Source: Microglena sp. YARC (lineage: Eukaryota; Chlorophyta; Chlorophyceae; Chlamydomonadales; Chlamydomonadaceae). Taken from it: DNA of 64,000 nucleotides. Under the pieces are notes generated by a model that searched no databases, was not told the origin of the DNA, and saw only the letters and a list, made by a program, of their open reading frames with translations. Position 1 is the first letter of the stretch, and every line of letters begins with the position of its first letter. The stretch covers positions 48,798,692 through 48,862,691 of the forward strand of contig CM039462.1 of NCBI GenBank assembly GCA_022414725.1. Reading direction: 5' to 3'. Of this stretch, positions 32,750-46,580 are shown piece by piece. The translations under genes and the position numbers were made by a program.

Positions 32750-35700
32750 ACATTACATTACATTACATTACATTACATGTTAAAGTCTACTTGACACCGC
32801 GAGGGTGTATGAGACTCTGTGCTTTAAACAAAAAGAAAAAGCACCCACAAAGCAAAAAAACCCATTACATCAGGGGTGTGTCGAGGACAAACAAACCAAG
32901 CTCCCAACCACCGTTTTGGTGGCGTAGGTATTAAACCCCTTAGAGCCGGACCCAGATCTCAACCACTTACAGTGGCGGAGGTAAGAAGCTAACAAATGAG
33001 AAGTCACAAGAAGAAAAAAAAGGATGATAAATTACTGGTGCCACTAAGCAGTCCAGGCTTCCTGTCTGCTCTTCTACAAGTAGAAAAGATAGTTCGGCTA
33101 GGTTGCTCCAAAAAGACTTAGTTGCCATTTCCATTCATAAAGGTTCTGAATGTGGAATCGCAGAATTCCACATTCCATACGTTAAGTCGGTATCCTCATG
33201 GACATGCCTATAAATATCTGTAAACAGCTTCTGGTAGCGGAGGCGAATATCATTATAAAAAGGGCACTCAAACATATGCATTTCATCTCAGGTTTTTGGA
33301 ACCCACACATTTGACAGTGTCTCATTGATGCGAGGGATGTGTGCTCTATCCACCACCTCATTCTTTCTGTGTTCAGCCAATGGGAACCCATTCTAAACTG
33401 TGCTATAGAACGAATCTGATCCTGCTTATGTAAGGCGGATGTAAAGGGAATCAGGCCATTCTCATCATTGCTGTTGGCTGCGAACCATTTTTGGTTATCG
33501 GAGGCGTTTAAAGCCAACCCTTCTCTCATCAGGGATGTCTCTAACTGCAATTGGTGTTCACTTGGGTACTTAAACCCTCCATGACTCAAAAACTTCAGAC
33601 ATAATACCTTCGACATCGACAGCCTCCAAAATGTTGATGGTTTTTACTGATCCTAGCTTGTGGAGAGCAGCAAAACAACGCAAGTCATGAACCCAGCCAG
33701 TGTTGGAGTCAAAAGATTCCTCAAGATGCCATTCTAATGAGATCCTCAGGTTCTCTATGTATGGTCTTGTTCCAGAAGCGCAAAGCTTGTTTAAGCAAAG
33801 GCAAAACACAAAACGGGGTTCTACCCCAGCTCTTCCATGATAACATTAGATGTAGTAGATTGGCAAACACCCAACATTTGTTTAAGTATACCTCTATGCC
33901 ATTTCTCACAAGCATGTTTGGTCATTTGAGATAAGTGTGTTGTTCAGAATAGAAGAGCCCTACACCTCACAGCCAAAAATTCAGGATAGGTTGTACAAGA
34001 GATCAAACAGGTGGTGAGAATATCAATATTGTATATCTCCATAGTATGGCATTCGCCTACGGAGCATTGTGGTGTGCCTTTTGGGCTTAGTGAGCATCCT
34101 AGAAAAGGCAGCTTTTGCACGATTTGCTTGAGTCACCATTCCACAAAGAGGGATCCCAAGTAGATAAAGGATATACTTGTAGAAAGATAGTTTTTTGTGC
34201 TCCATCATGAGAAAAATTACTTTAGTAATCAGGATCCATCGCGGGCCTCATCACAGAATTGCTTGTTGAAAACGACAATCTCAGTTTTCTTTATATTCAC
34301 GAGCCATCTTAGTTAGCCTCTCGCAGAAATCTCTCAGGCAGTCAAGCATCGCTTGCATATCTGCCGGGGGATTTTTTTGTCTGGATTAGTTATTCCATTT
34401 ATATTAATTCTATCTTGCTAGGTCATCAGCATAAAAGTAAAGTAACAGTTGCAGAATCTTTCCCCTAATAGCTAGCCCTACATTGGGAGCTTGGATTGGA
34501 GGATAGATTCAATTCTACTATCAATGAACAGACCGAATAGGAGTGGGGACTAGGGGGTCTCCTTGTTTAACTCCTACAAGGGATGGAAAGGAGGAATCCA
34601 ATGTCCCATAGTAGGCGAACTTGGAAAACAACATGATTATACATGGAGCTTCAGAATACTGAGATAGGGGTCCTTGACTCCTAGCCTTGCTAAGTCAAGT
34701 CCCATAGCAAGTTCTCTGTTGACCAATCATAAGCTTTTGAAATCAACAAAAGCCACAAAGAGTGTTTTTTCTTTTCTCTGTATTTTATCTACAATATGGT
34801 TAAGAAATGAATGATGCATCTGCAGTACCCTACCACCTCTAAATCCATATTGGCCAGCGGCTCTGAGGTTGAATTCTTTCTGACCGTCATTCCTAGTCTA
34901 TCGTAGCATGCAAAGGGAGAAGATGCTTTCCTATGGAGTTGCTCACCGCAAAGACCTCGATAGTTGTCCTTGTCATACCACATTGCCTTTGGATTTGGGT
35001 ACGGGTACCAAGGCAGCTGCAGCCCATTGGCTAGGGTAAGAAGTCTTCAGAATGAGATTTAAAACAGGTTAGCTCATAGCTTGTACAAATCGGAGTTGGC
35101 TTCATGGGAAGCAAATCTGTACCATTTCTGCAGGATAGCCCATCTACCCGGGGAGGAGTTTTTCCGTTAGGGATTGGAGAACAGAAAACACTCCTTTGTG
35201 GTAAAGTCTTGACATTACCATGTTGGTGCGGCCTCTATCTGAGGTCCATCAGCTTGAGGGACAAAGTCCCTAGCAATCCAGACTTGGATCAATACTACTT
35301 GCACATCAAAGAGGTCTGCAAAATAATCAGTCCAATCATGAATTGTGATGTCTGCCGTAGTGGCCTTGTTAGGCTCACGCACGTCTTTCCAAAAACTTTT
35401 CGGATTATGCCGAAGATTCGTGATGAAGGTTCTCCATGACGTGTTTCTAGCCACTTCCTCTTCTTTCTTCTGAGAATCCTCTAGTATCCTTGTGCATAGA
35501 ACCATCAAGTTCAGAAGCAGAGCCATGTTGATGTTCTGCTTGGCTTGCTGCTTTTTTTTTTTTTGTCTAGCACGATTGCATTCATCCATCATACCAATGC
35601 GTTCACGGGGCCCGTGCTTCGCTTAGTACAGGTTTGTGGACATGGTGTGTGCATTTGCTTATGGCTAGTTCAATAGCACTCAAATCCTTCTCTGATCTTC

Positions 35701-35762
35701 ATAGATGAGCTATGGAGTGGCATTGTCAAGTAATCGGTTAACGTCTTTTGGGTCACGCTTAA
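32750..35762 (-). mobile_element. LINE (copy L5), longest copy, in Copia2 gag
   Basis: TGATGATGAT flanks it at 32740-32749 and 35763-35772, a 10-bp target duplication. It runs from the tail through the C-terminal domain and reverse transcriptase to the linker upstream of it (35215-35592, with NPKSFWKDVREPNK and WTDYFADLFD). The endonuclease is missing. Many one-base insertions and deletions against the other copies shatter every frame. They probably include sequencing errors, because this lies next to the scaffold gap. Confidence 0.9.
35215..35592 (-). pseudogene. LINE linker region upstream of reverse transcriptase (copy L5)
   Basis: 125 residues with ARNTSWRTFITNLRHNPKSF, WKDVREPNKA and HDWTDYFADLFD, the usual segment between the endonuclease and the polymerase of LINE polyproteins. 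It is the only place in the window where this part of the family is visible. Confidence 0.6.
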
Positions 35763-35772
35763 TGATGATGAT

Positions 35773-36454
35773 AATAATGATGATCGAGGGTGATAAGGGT
35801 GCTCAGTGCCAGTTTCCAGGCAGCCCTCCTGACAGAGTTGGATTGTTAGACTGTGCAGCCTCCCGACTAGCACCTGTAACCCATCCATCTGGCATGACAT
35901 TTAGCGATCTCTCCCCATCCTATTAGCCCACCTGACAGACTTGGAGCATCACCTAGTGCTTCTGCCTCCAGAAAGGCGAAAAGCCAAATCATTGGGTCGC
36001 CTTGGATCCATTATCACACTCAACGATGGTGCTCCTTGTCTCCACCCTTGACTGTAGGTCACCGCTCACTCAGTCGTGCATGCAGCACACAAACTTATGC
36101 TCCCAACTCCATACACTGGCACATGCATTAGTGCTGCTCGGCTCCGCTACACTCTCCTCGTTCCAACGCAAGGCTCCAAGACTTTTCTCTTCTGCCCCTA
36201 AACGGCATGGACTCTAACATCATAGCACTCTAAGGATCCGCTCCCTCTCCCATTCGCTGTAATTCCTTCTCTCTGTCTCATGATGGTCACGCCAGCAGAC
36301 CAAGACATCTGCTACAAGATGTGAATGCTGCTGCCAGCTTGCATCCATGTCCCACATCGAACTTAGCCAGCAGCTCAGCGGAGTTAGATGGAGGAAGATG
36401 ACGAATCAGAACATGTCATTGTTGCGGGCGGGAGGGTTGAGGCAGCTGGCAGGT
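35773..36454. other. Unassigned flank up to the scaffold gap, possibly Copia2 remainder
   Basis: This should be the continuation of Copia2 after the LINE, but no protease or integrase motif is readable. Indels near the gap may hide it. No gene is called. Confidence 0.35.
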
Positions 36455-37454
36455 NNNNNNNNNNNNNNNNNNNNNNNNNNNNNNNNNNNNNNNNNNNNNN
36501 NNNNNNNNNNNNNNNNNNNNNNNNNNNNNNNNNNNNNNNNNNNNNNNNNNNNNNNNNNNNNNNNNNNNNNNNNNNNNNNNNNNNNNNNNNNNNNNNNNNN
36601 NNNNNNNNNNNNNNNNNNNNNNNNNNNNNNNNNNNNNNNNNNNNNNNNNNNNNNNNNNNNNNNNNNNNNNNNNNNNNNNNNNNNNNNNNNNNNNNNNNNN
36701 NNNNNNNNNNNNNNNNNNNNNNNNNNNNNNNNNNNNNNNNNNNNNNNNNNNNNNNNNNNNNNNNNNNNNNNNNNNNNNNNNNNNNNNNNNNNNNNNNNNN
36801 NNNNNNNNNNNNNNNNNNNNNNNNNNNNNNNNNNNNNNNNNNNNNNNNNNNNNNNNNNNNNNNNNNNNNNNNNNNNNNNNNNNNNNNNNNNNNNNNNNNN
36901 NNNNNNNNNNNNNNNNNNNNNNNNNNNNNNNNNNNNNNNNNNNNNNNNNNNNNNNNNNNNNNNNNNNNNNNNNNNNNNNNNNNNNNNNNNNNNNNNNNNN
37001 NNNNNNNNNNNNNNNNNNNNNNNNNNNNNNNNNNNNNNNNNNNNNNNNNNNNNNNNNNNNNNNNNNNNNNNNNNNNNNNNNNNNNNNNNNNNNNNNNNNN
37101 NNNNNNNNNNNNNNNNNNNNNNNNNNNNNNNNNNNNNNNNNNNNNNNNNNNNNNNNNNNNNNNNNNNNNNNNNNNNNNNNNNNNNNNNNNNNNNNNNNNN
37201 NNNNNNNNNNNNNNNNNNNNNNNNNNNNNNNNNNNNNNNNNNNNNNNNNNNNNNNNNNNNNNNNNNNNNNNNNNNNNNNNNNNNNNNNNNNNNNNNNNNN
37301 NNNNNNNNNNNNNNNNNNNNNNNNNNNNNNNNNNNNNNNNNNNNNNNNNNNNNNNNNNNNNNNNNNNNNNNNNNNNNNNNNNNNNNNNNNNNNNNNNNNN
37401 NNNNNNNNNNNNNNNNNNNNNNNNNNNNNNNNNNNNNNNNNNNNNNNNNNNNNN
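36455..37454. other. Scaffold gap of 1000 N
   Basis: Exactly 1000 N, which is a conventional placeholder rather than a measured distance. The sequence left (LINE/copia) and right (satellite) may be much further apart or not adjacent. Confidence 0.99.
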
Positions 37455-40400
37455 TGAATTTCGATTCATGAGACTCACCATACCCTTTTCGTTGCGTCCC
37501 AGACTTGTATAGAGTAAATATAATTTAAACAAAGCTAAAAACCAGAAAGGACAAGAGTAGAAAACAAGTTTGGAGTTGTCGCACACTCCGCAGCTTATCT
37601 CCTCCCCCTGGGGTTACACCCAGAGCAGGTACTTGGGAAAGAATTGATCAATGAAGACGCTGCACAATACCTTTCGTTGGTCCAAACTTCGGATAGTACA
37701 CAGAACGATAAATTTAAACAAAGCTATACCAGAGTACAAGTAATAGTAGAGTGATAAAGTTTTTGGACGGGGTCTTTTTGTCAGAACCGACAACAATCCC
37801 AAAGTAGAAACAGTTTGGAGTGCTGGGTTTCCCACTCGCAGCTTATCTGCTCCCCCATAGTTTCAAAGGTACTTGGCAAAGAGCAGGGTATTTCAACATT
37901 TCGATCATGAGACTCACCATTACCCTTTTCGTTCGGTCGGTACTTAAGAGCTTAGGTCAGATAATGTAAGTATAATTTAAATAAAGCTATAACCAGAAGG
38001 ACAAGAGTAGAAAACAAGTTTGGAGTTGTCGTCGGAAAGCTCGCAACTCATCTGTCTCCCCCTGGGGTTACACACAGAGCACAAACGTTGGGAAAGAATT
38101 TCGATCATGAATGAGACTCACATACCCCCTTTTCGTTGGTTCCAAGACCTTGGTAAAGAGTAAGATATAATTTAAACTAAGCTATAACCAGAAGGACAAG
38201 AGTTTAGAAACAAGTTTGGAGTTGTCTATGTGGGAATGTATGGGTTCTCAAGGCAAGAAAATGTGTAAGGAAAGCTCGCAACTCATTTGCTCCCCTGGGC
38301 GTTACACCCCAGAGCAGGTACGAGAGGAATGTATTAGGGGCAAGAATTTCGATCATGAGACTCACCATACCCTTTTCGTTGGTCCAGGACTTGGTATAGA
38401 GTAAGATATAGTTTCAACAAAGCTATAACCAGAAGGACAAGAATATGAACCAAAGTTTGGGAGTTGTCGCAACACTCGCAGCTTATCTGCTCCCCAGGGT
38501 TACACGCAGAACAGGTCCTTTGGCAAGAATTTCGATCATGAGACTCACCCATACCCTTTTTTCGTTGGTGCCCAGGACTTTGGTATAGAGTAAGATATAA
38601 TTTAAACAAAGCTAAAACCAGAAGACAAGAGTAGAAACAAGTTGTCCGGCGGAAAGGAGTTTTTCTTGGGCAGCCTTAGCCTCTTATAGAACGAGCCGCC
38701 TCCAAGACTTGTATAGCCGATATAATGTTAAACAGAAAGTTACACCCTAAGTTTGGAAGAGCAGGTACTTGGGAAAGAATTTCGATCAATGAGACTCACC
38801 ATACCCTTTTCGTTGGTCCCAAGGACTTGGTATAGAGTAAGATATAAGTTTAAACAAAGCTATAACCAGAAGTACAAGAATAGAAAACAAGTTTGGAGTG
38901 TTGTCGCACACTCGCAAGTGCTCCCCTGGGTTGACACCCCAGGTGGGCGCGATCACCAACATCCCAAGACCCAGTACTATGAAGGACACAAGTTGGAGTT
39001 GCTTCCGGGGGTTCTGTACGAAAGAATTTCGTTGAGCATACCCTTTTCCCAAGACTGCAGATAAGGAAAATACACCAACCTTTTCGTTGGCCAAGACTTG
39101 TAAAGAGTAAGATATATTTAGCTATAACTTGCAGAGTAGAAAACAAGTTTGGAGTTGTCGTAAGCTCGCAACTCAATTTGCTTCCCCCTACACCAGAGCA
39201 GGTTTGCGGCAAGTATCGCGATCACCTCGGTTACACCCTGCTGGTCGTTACAAGGACTTGGTATTAAGAGCACCAGAAGGACTAGAAACCAAATTTGGAG
39301 TTGTCGCAACAAACTCGCAGCTTATGCTCCCCCCTGCTGGGGTTCCTTTTTCGATCATGAGACTCACCATACCCTTTTCGTTTCCCATAGACTTGTATAG
39401 AGTAAGATAATAATTTAGAAAAACAAAAGCTATAACCAGAAGCAAGAAGAAAACAAGTTGGAGTTGTCGTCGGAAAGCTCCGCAACTCATCTGCTCCCCG
39501 GGGGTTACACCCATAGCAACAAGGTACTTGGGCCAAGAATTTCGATCATGAGACTCACCATACCCTTTTCGTTGTCCCAAACTTGTATAGAGTAAGATAT
39601 AATTTAAACAAAAGCTATAACCAGAAGGACAAGATAGAAAACAAGTTTGGAGTGTCGTCCCGAAAGCTCGCACTCATTGCTCCCCTGGGGTTACACCCAG
39701 AGCAGTACTTGGGCAAGAATTTCGATCATGAGACTCACCATACCCTTTTCCGTTGGTACCAGACTTGGTAAAAGAGTAAGATATAGTTTAAACAAAAGCT
39801 ATAACCAGAAGGACAAGAATAGAAACAAGTTTGGAGTTGTCGTCCGAAGCTCGCAACCTCATTTTGCTCCCCCTGGGGTTACACGCAGACAGGTCCTTGG
39901 GCAAGAAATTCGACATGAACTCACCATACCCTTTTTCGTTGGTCCCAGGACTTGCGTATAGAGTAAGATATAATTTAAACAAAGCTTTTAACCAGAAGGA
40001 CAAGAGTAAAACAAGTTTAGGGAGTTGTCGCAACACTCCAGCTTATCTCCTCCCCCTGGGGTTTAACACCAGAGCAGTACTTGGCAAGAATTTCGATCAT
40101 GAGACTCACCATACCCTTTTCGTTGGTCCCAGACTTGGATTATAGAGTAAGATTATAATTTAAACAAAGCTTATAACCAGAAGGACAAGAATAGAAAACA
40201 AGTTTGGAGTTGTCGCAACACTCGCAGCTTATCTGCTCCCCCGGGGTTACACCCATAGAGCAGGTACTTGGGCAAGAATTTCGATCATGAGACTCACCAT
40301 ACCCTTTTCGTTGGTCCAAGACTTGGTATAGAGTAAGATATAATTTAAATAAAGCTATAACCAGAAGGACAAGAGTAGAAAACAAGTTTGGAGTTGTCGT

Positions 40401-43400
40401 CGGAAAGCTCGCAACTCATTCTGCTCCCCTGGGGTACACCAGAGCACAACTTGGGAAAGAATTTCGATCATGAGACTCACCATACCCTTTTCGTTGGTCC
40501 CAAGACTTGGTATAGAGTAAGATATAATTTAAACAAAGCTATAACCAGAAGGACAAGAGTAGAAAACAAGTTTGGAGTTGTCGTCCGAAAGCTCGCAACT
40601 CATTTGCTCCCCTGGGGTTACACCCAGAGCAGGTACTTGGGCAAAGAATTTCCGATCATGAGACTCACCATACCCTTTTCGTTGGTCCAGGACTTGGTAT
40701 AGAGTAAGATATAGTTTCAACAAAGCTATAACCAGAAGGACAAGGATAGAAAACAAGTTTGGAGTTGTCCGAACACTCGCAGCTTATCATTGCTCCCCCA
40801 GGGGTTACACGCAGAACAGGTCCTTGGGCAAGAATTTCGATCATGAGACTCACCATACCCTTTTCGTTGGTCCCAGGACTTGGTATAGAGTAAGATATAA
40901 TTTAAACAAAGCTAAACCAGAAGGACAAGAGTAGAAAACAAGTTTGGAGTTGTCGCAACACTCGCAGCTTATCTCCTCCCCCTGGGGTTACACCAGAGCA
41001 GGTACTGGGAAAGAATTTCGATCATGAGACTCACCATAACCCTTTTCGTTGGTCCCAAGACTTGGTATAGAGTAAGATATAATTTAAACAAAGCTATAAC
41101 CAGAAGTACAAGAATAGAAAACAAGTTTGGAGTTGTCGCAACACTCGCAGCTTATCTGCTCCCCGGGGTTACACCATAGCAGGTACTTGGGCAAGAATTT
41201 CGATCATGAGACTCACCATACCCTTTTCGTTGGTCCCAAGACTTGGTATAGAGTAAGATATAATTTAAATAAAGCTATAACCAGAAGGACAAGAGTAGAA
41301 AACAAGTTTGGAGTTGTCGTCGGAAAGCTCGCAACTCATCTGCTCCCCCTGGGGTTACACACAGAGCACAAAACTTGGGAAAGAATTTCGATCATGAGAC
41401 TCACCATACCCTTTTCGTTGGTCCCAAGGACTTGGTAAAGAGTAAGATATAATTTCAAAACTAAAGCTATAACCAGAAGGACAAGAGTAGAAAACAAGTT
41501 TGGAGTTGTCGTCCGAAAGCTCGCAACTTCATTTGCTCCCCCTGGGGTTACACCCAGAGCAGGTACTTGGGCAAGAATTTCGATCATGAGACTCACCATA
41601 CCCTTTTCGTTGGGTCCCAGGACTTGGTATAGAGTAAGATATAGTTTCAAACAAAGCTATAACCAGAAGGACAAGAATATGAACCAAGTTTGGAGTTGTC
41701 GCAACACTCGCAGCTTATCTGCTCCCCCAGGGGTTACACGCAGAACAGGTCCTTGGGCAAGAATTTTTCGATCATGAGACTCACCATACCCTTTTCGTTG
41801 GTCCCAGGACTTGGTATAGAGTAAGATATAATTTAAACAAAGCTAAAACCAGAAGGACAAGAGTAGAAAACAAGTTTGGAGTTGTCGCAACACTCGCAGC
41901 TTATCTCCTCCCCCTGGGGTTACACCCAGAGCAGGTACTTGGGAAAGAATTTCGATCATGAGACTCACCATACCCTTTTCGTTGGTCCCAAGACTTGGTA
42001 TAGAGTAAGATATAATTTAAACAAAGCTATAACCAGAAGTACAAGAATAGAAAACAAGTTTGGAGTTGTCGCAACACTCGCAGCTTATCTGCTCCCCCGG
42101 GGGTTACACCCATAGCAGGTACTTGGGCAAGAATTTCGATCATGAGACTCACCATACCCTTTTCGTTGGTCCCAAGACTTGGTATAGAGTAAGATATAAT
42201 TTAAATAAAGCTATAACCAGAAGGACAAGAGTAGAAAACAAGTTTGGAGTTGTCGTCGGAAAGCTCGCAACTCATTGCTCCCCCTGGGGTTACACCCAGA
42301 GCAGGTACTTGGGAAAGAATTTCGATCATGAGACTCACCATACCCTTTTCGTTGGTCCCAAGACTTGGTAAAGAGTAAGATATAATTTAAACTAAGCTAT
42401 AACCAGAAGGACAAGAGTAGAAAACAAGTTTGGAGTTGTCGTCCGAAAGCTCGCAACTCATTTGCTCCCCCTGGGGTTACACCCAGAGCAGGTACTTGGG
42501 CAAGAATTTCGATCATGAGACTCACCATACCCTTTTCGTTGGTCCCAGGACTTGGTATAGAGTAAGATATAGTTTCAACAAAGCTATAACCAGAAGGACA
42601 AGAATATAAAACAAGTTTGGAGTTGTCGCAACACTCGCAGCTTATCTGCTCCCCCAGGGGTTACACGCAGAACAGGTCCTTGGGCAAAAAATTTCGATCA
42701 TGAGACTCACCATACCCTTTTCGTTGGTCCCAGGACTTGGTATAGAGTAAGATATAATTTAAACAAAGCTAAAACCAGAAGGACAAGAGTAGAAAACAAG
42801 TTTGGAGTTGTCGCAACACTCGCAGCTTATTCTCCTCCCCCTGGGGTTACACCCAGAGCAGGTACTTGGGAAAGAATTTCGATCATGAGACTCACCATAC
42901 CCTTTTCGTTGGTCCCAAGACTTGGTATAGAGTAAGATATAATTTTAAACAAAGCTATAACCAGAAGTACAAGAATAGAAAACAAGTTTGGAGTTGTCGC
43001 AACACTCGCAGCTTATCTGCTCCCCGGGGGTTACACCCATAGCAGGTACTTGGGCAAGAATTTCGATCATGAGACTCACCATACCCTTTTCGTTGGTCCC
43101 AAGACTTGGTATAGAGTAAGATATAATTTAAATAAAGCTATAACCAGAAGGACAAGAGTAGAAAACAAGTTTGGAGTTGTCGTCGGAAAGCTCGCAACTC
43201 ATCTGCTCCCCCTGGGGTTACACCCAGAGCACAAACTTGGGAAAGAATTTCGATCATGAGACTCACCATACCCTTTTCGTTGGTCCCAAGACTTGGTAAA
43301 GAGTAAGATATAATTTAAACAAAGCTATAACCAGAAGGACAAGAGTAGAAAACAAGTTTGGAGTTGTCGTCCGAAAGCTCGCAACTCATTTGCTCCCCCT

Positions 43401-46400
43401 GGGGTTACGCCCAGAGCAGGTACTTGGGCAAGAATTTCGATCATGAGACTCACCATACCCTTTTCGTTGGTCCCAGGACTTGGTATAGAGTAAGATATAG
43501 TTTCAACAAAGCTATAACCAGAAGGACAAGAATATGAACCAAAGTTTGGAGTTGTCGCAACACTCGCAGCTTATCTGCTCCCCCAGGGGTTACACGCAGA
43601 ACAGGTCCTTGGGCAAGAATTTCGATCATGAGACTCACCATACCCTTTTCGTTGGTCCCAGGACTTGGTATAGAGTAAGATATAATTTAAACAAAGCTAA
43701 AACCAGAAGGACAAGAGTAGAAAACAAGTTTGGAGTTGTCGCAACACTCGCAGCTTATCTCCTCCCCCTGGGGTTACACCCAGAGCAGGTACTTGGGAAA
43801 GAATTTCGATCATGAGACTCACCATACCCTTTTCGTTGGTCCCAAGACTTGGTATAGAGTAAGATATAATTTAAACAAAGCTATAACCAGAAGTACAAGA
43901 ATAGAAAACAAGTTTGGAGTTGTCGCAACACTCGCAGCTTATCTGCTCCCCCGGGGGTTACACCTATAGCAGGTCCTTGGGCAAGAATTTCGATCATGAG
44001 ACTCACCATACCCTTTTCGTTGGTCCCAAGACTTGGTATAGAGTAAGATATAATTTAAATAAAGCTATAACCAGAAGGACAAGAGTAGAAAACAAGTTTG
44101 GAGTTGTCGTCGGAAAGCTCGCAACTCATCTGCTCCCTCTGGGGTTACACCCAGAGCACAAACTTGGGAAAGAATTTCGATCATGAGACTCACCATACCC
44201 TTTTCGTTGGTCCCAAGACTTGGTAAAGAGTAAGATATAATTTAAACAAAGCTATAACCAGAAGTACAAGAGTAGAAAACAAGTTTGGAGTTGTCGTCCG
44301 AAAGCTCGCAACTCATTTGCTCCCCCTGGGGTTACACCCAGAGCAGGTACTTGGGCAAGAATTTCGATCATGAGACTCACCATACCCTTTTCGTTGGTCC
44401 CAGGACTTGGTATAGAGTAAGATGTAGTTTTAACAAAGCTATAACCAGAAGGACAAGAATATAAAACAAGTTTGGAGTTGTCGCAACACTCGCAGCTTAT
44501 CTGCTCCCCCAGGGGTTACACGCAGAACAGGTCCTTGGGCAAGAATTTCGATCATGAGACTCACCATACCCTTTTCGTTGGTCCCAGGACTTGGTATAGA
44601 GTAAGATATAATTTAAACAAAGCTAAACCAGAAGGACAAGAGTAGAAAACAAGTTTGGAGTTGTCGCAACACTCGCAGCTTATCTCCTCCCCCTGGGGTT
44701 ACACCCAGAGCAGGTACTTGGGAAAGAATTTCGATCATGAGACTCACCATACCCTTTTCGTTGGTCCCAAGACTTGGTAAAGAGTAAGATATAATTTAAA
44801 CAAAGCTATAACCAGAAGTACAAGAATATAAAACAAGTTTGGAGTTGTCGCAACACTCGCAGCTTATCTGCTCCCCCGGGGGTTACACCCATAGCAGGTA
44901 CTTGGGCAAGAATTTCGATCATGAGACTCACCATACCCTTATCGTTGGTCCCAAGACTTGGTATAGAGTAAGATATAATTTAAATAAAGCTATAACCAGA
45001 AGGACAAGAGTAGAAAACAAGTTTGGAGTTGTCGTCGGAAAGCTCGCAACTCATCTGCTCCCCCTGGGGTTACACCCAGAGCACAAACTTGGGAAAGAAT
45101 TTCGATCATGAGACTCACCATACCCTTTTCGTTGGTCCCAAGACTTGGTAAAGAGTAAGATATAATTTAAACAAAGCTATAACCAGAAGGACAAGAGTAG
45201 AAAACAAGTTTGGAGTTGTCGTCCGAAAGCTCGCAACTAATTTGCTCCCCCTGGGGTTACACCCAGAGCAGGTACTTGGGCAAGAATTTCGATCATGAGA
45301 CTCACCATACCCTTTTCGTTGGTCCCAGGACTTGGTATAGAGTAAGATATAGTTTCAACAAAGCTATAACCAGAAGGACAAGAATATAAAACAAGTTTGG
45401 AGTTGTCGCAACACTCGCAGCTTATCTGCTCCCCCAGGGGTTACACGCAGAACAGGTCCTTGGGCAAAAATTTCGATCATGAGACTCACCATACCCTTTT
45501 CGTTGGTCCCAGGACTTGGTATAGAGTAAGATATAATTTAAACAAAGCTAAAACCAGAAGGACAAGAGTAGAAAACAAGTTTGGAGTTGTCGCAACACTC
45601 GCAGCTTATCTCCTCCCCTGGGGTTACACCCAGAGCAGGTACTTGGGAAAGAATTTCGATCATGAGACTCACCATACCCTTTTCGTTGGTCCCAAGACTT
45701 GGTATAGAGTAAGATATAATTTAAACAAAGCTATAACCAGAAGTACAAGAATAGAAAACAAGTTTGGAGTTGTCGCAACACTCGCAGCTTATCTGCTCCC
45801 CGGGGGTTACACCCATAGCAGGTACTTGGGCAAGAATTTCGATCATGAGACTCACCATACCCTTTTCGTTGGTCCCAAGACTTGGTATAGAGTAAGATAT
45901 AATTTAAATAAAGCTATAACCAGAAGGACAAGAGTAGAAAACAAGTTTGGAGTTGTCGTCGGAAAGCTCGCAACTCATCTGCTCCCCCTGGGGTTACACC
46001 CAGAGCACAAACTTGGGAAAGAATTTCGATCATGAGACTCACCATACCCTTTTCGTTGGTCCCAAGACTTGGTAAAGAGTAAGATATAATTTAAACAAAG
46101 CTATAACCAGAAGGACAAGAGTAGAAAACAAGTTTGGAGTTGTCGTCCGAAAGCTCGCAACTCATTTGCTCCCCCTGGGGTTACACCCAGAGCAGGTACT
46201 TTGGGCAAGAATTTCGATCATGAGACTCACCATACCCTTTTCGTTGGTCCCAGGACTTGGTATAGAGTAAGATATAGTTTCAACAAAGCTATAACCAGAA
46301 GGACAAGAATATAAAACAAGTTTGGAGTTGTCGCAACACTCGCAGCTTATCTGCTCCCCCAGGGGTTACACGCAGAACAGGTCCTTGGGCAAAAATTTCG

Positions 46401-46580
46401 ATCATGAGACTCACCATACCCTTTTCGTTGGTCCCAGGACTTGGTATAGAGTAAGATATAATTTAAACAAAGCTAAAACCAGAAGGACAAGAGTAGAAAA
46501 CAAGTTTGGAGTTGTCGCAACACTCGCAGCTTATCTCCTCCCCCTGGGGTTACACCCAGAGCAGGTACTTGGGCAAGATC
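37455..46580. repeat. ~185-bp satellite in a five-monomer higher-order repeat
   Basis: About 49 monomers of 183-188 bases. Each contains TTTCGATCATGAGACTCACC, ATACCCTTTTCGTTGGTCCC, TAGAGTAAGATATAATTTAA and AAACAAGTTTGGAGTTGTCG. From about 41.1 kb rightward five monomer types recur in fixed order: A with CCCCCAGGGGTTACACGCAG, B with CTCCTCCCCCTGG, C with CCCATAGCAGG, D with GTCGGAAAGCTCGC and ACAAACTTGGG, E with GTCCGAAAGCTCGC. Type C starts near 42068, 42993, 43921, 44848 and 45771, a period of 923-928. From 37.5 to about 40.5 kb monomers carry many small indels. Reading frames here are repeat translation only. Confidence 0.95.

Noticed and set aside
36347..37586. Reading frames of about 375-400 codons across 36.4-37.5 kb on both strands
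   Set aside because: They run through the 1000-N gap and consist mostly of unknown residues.
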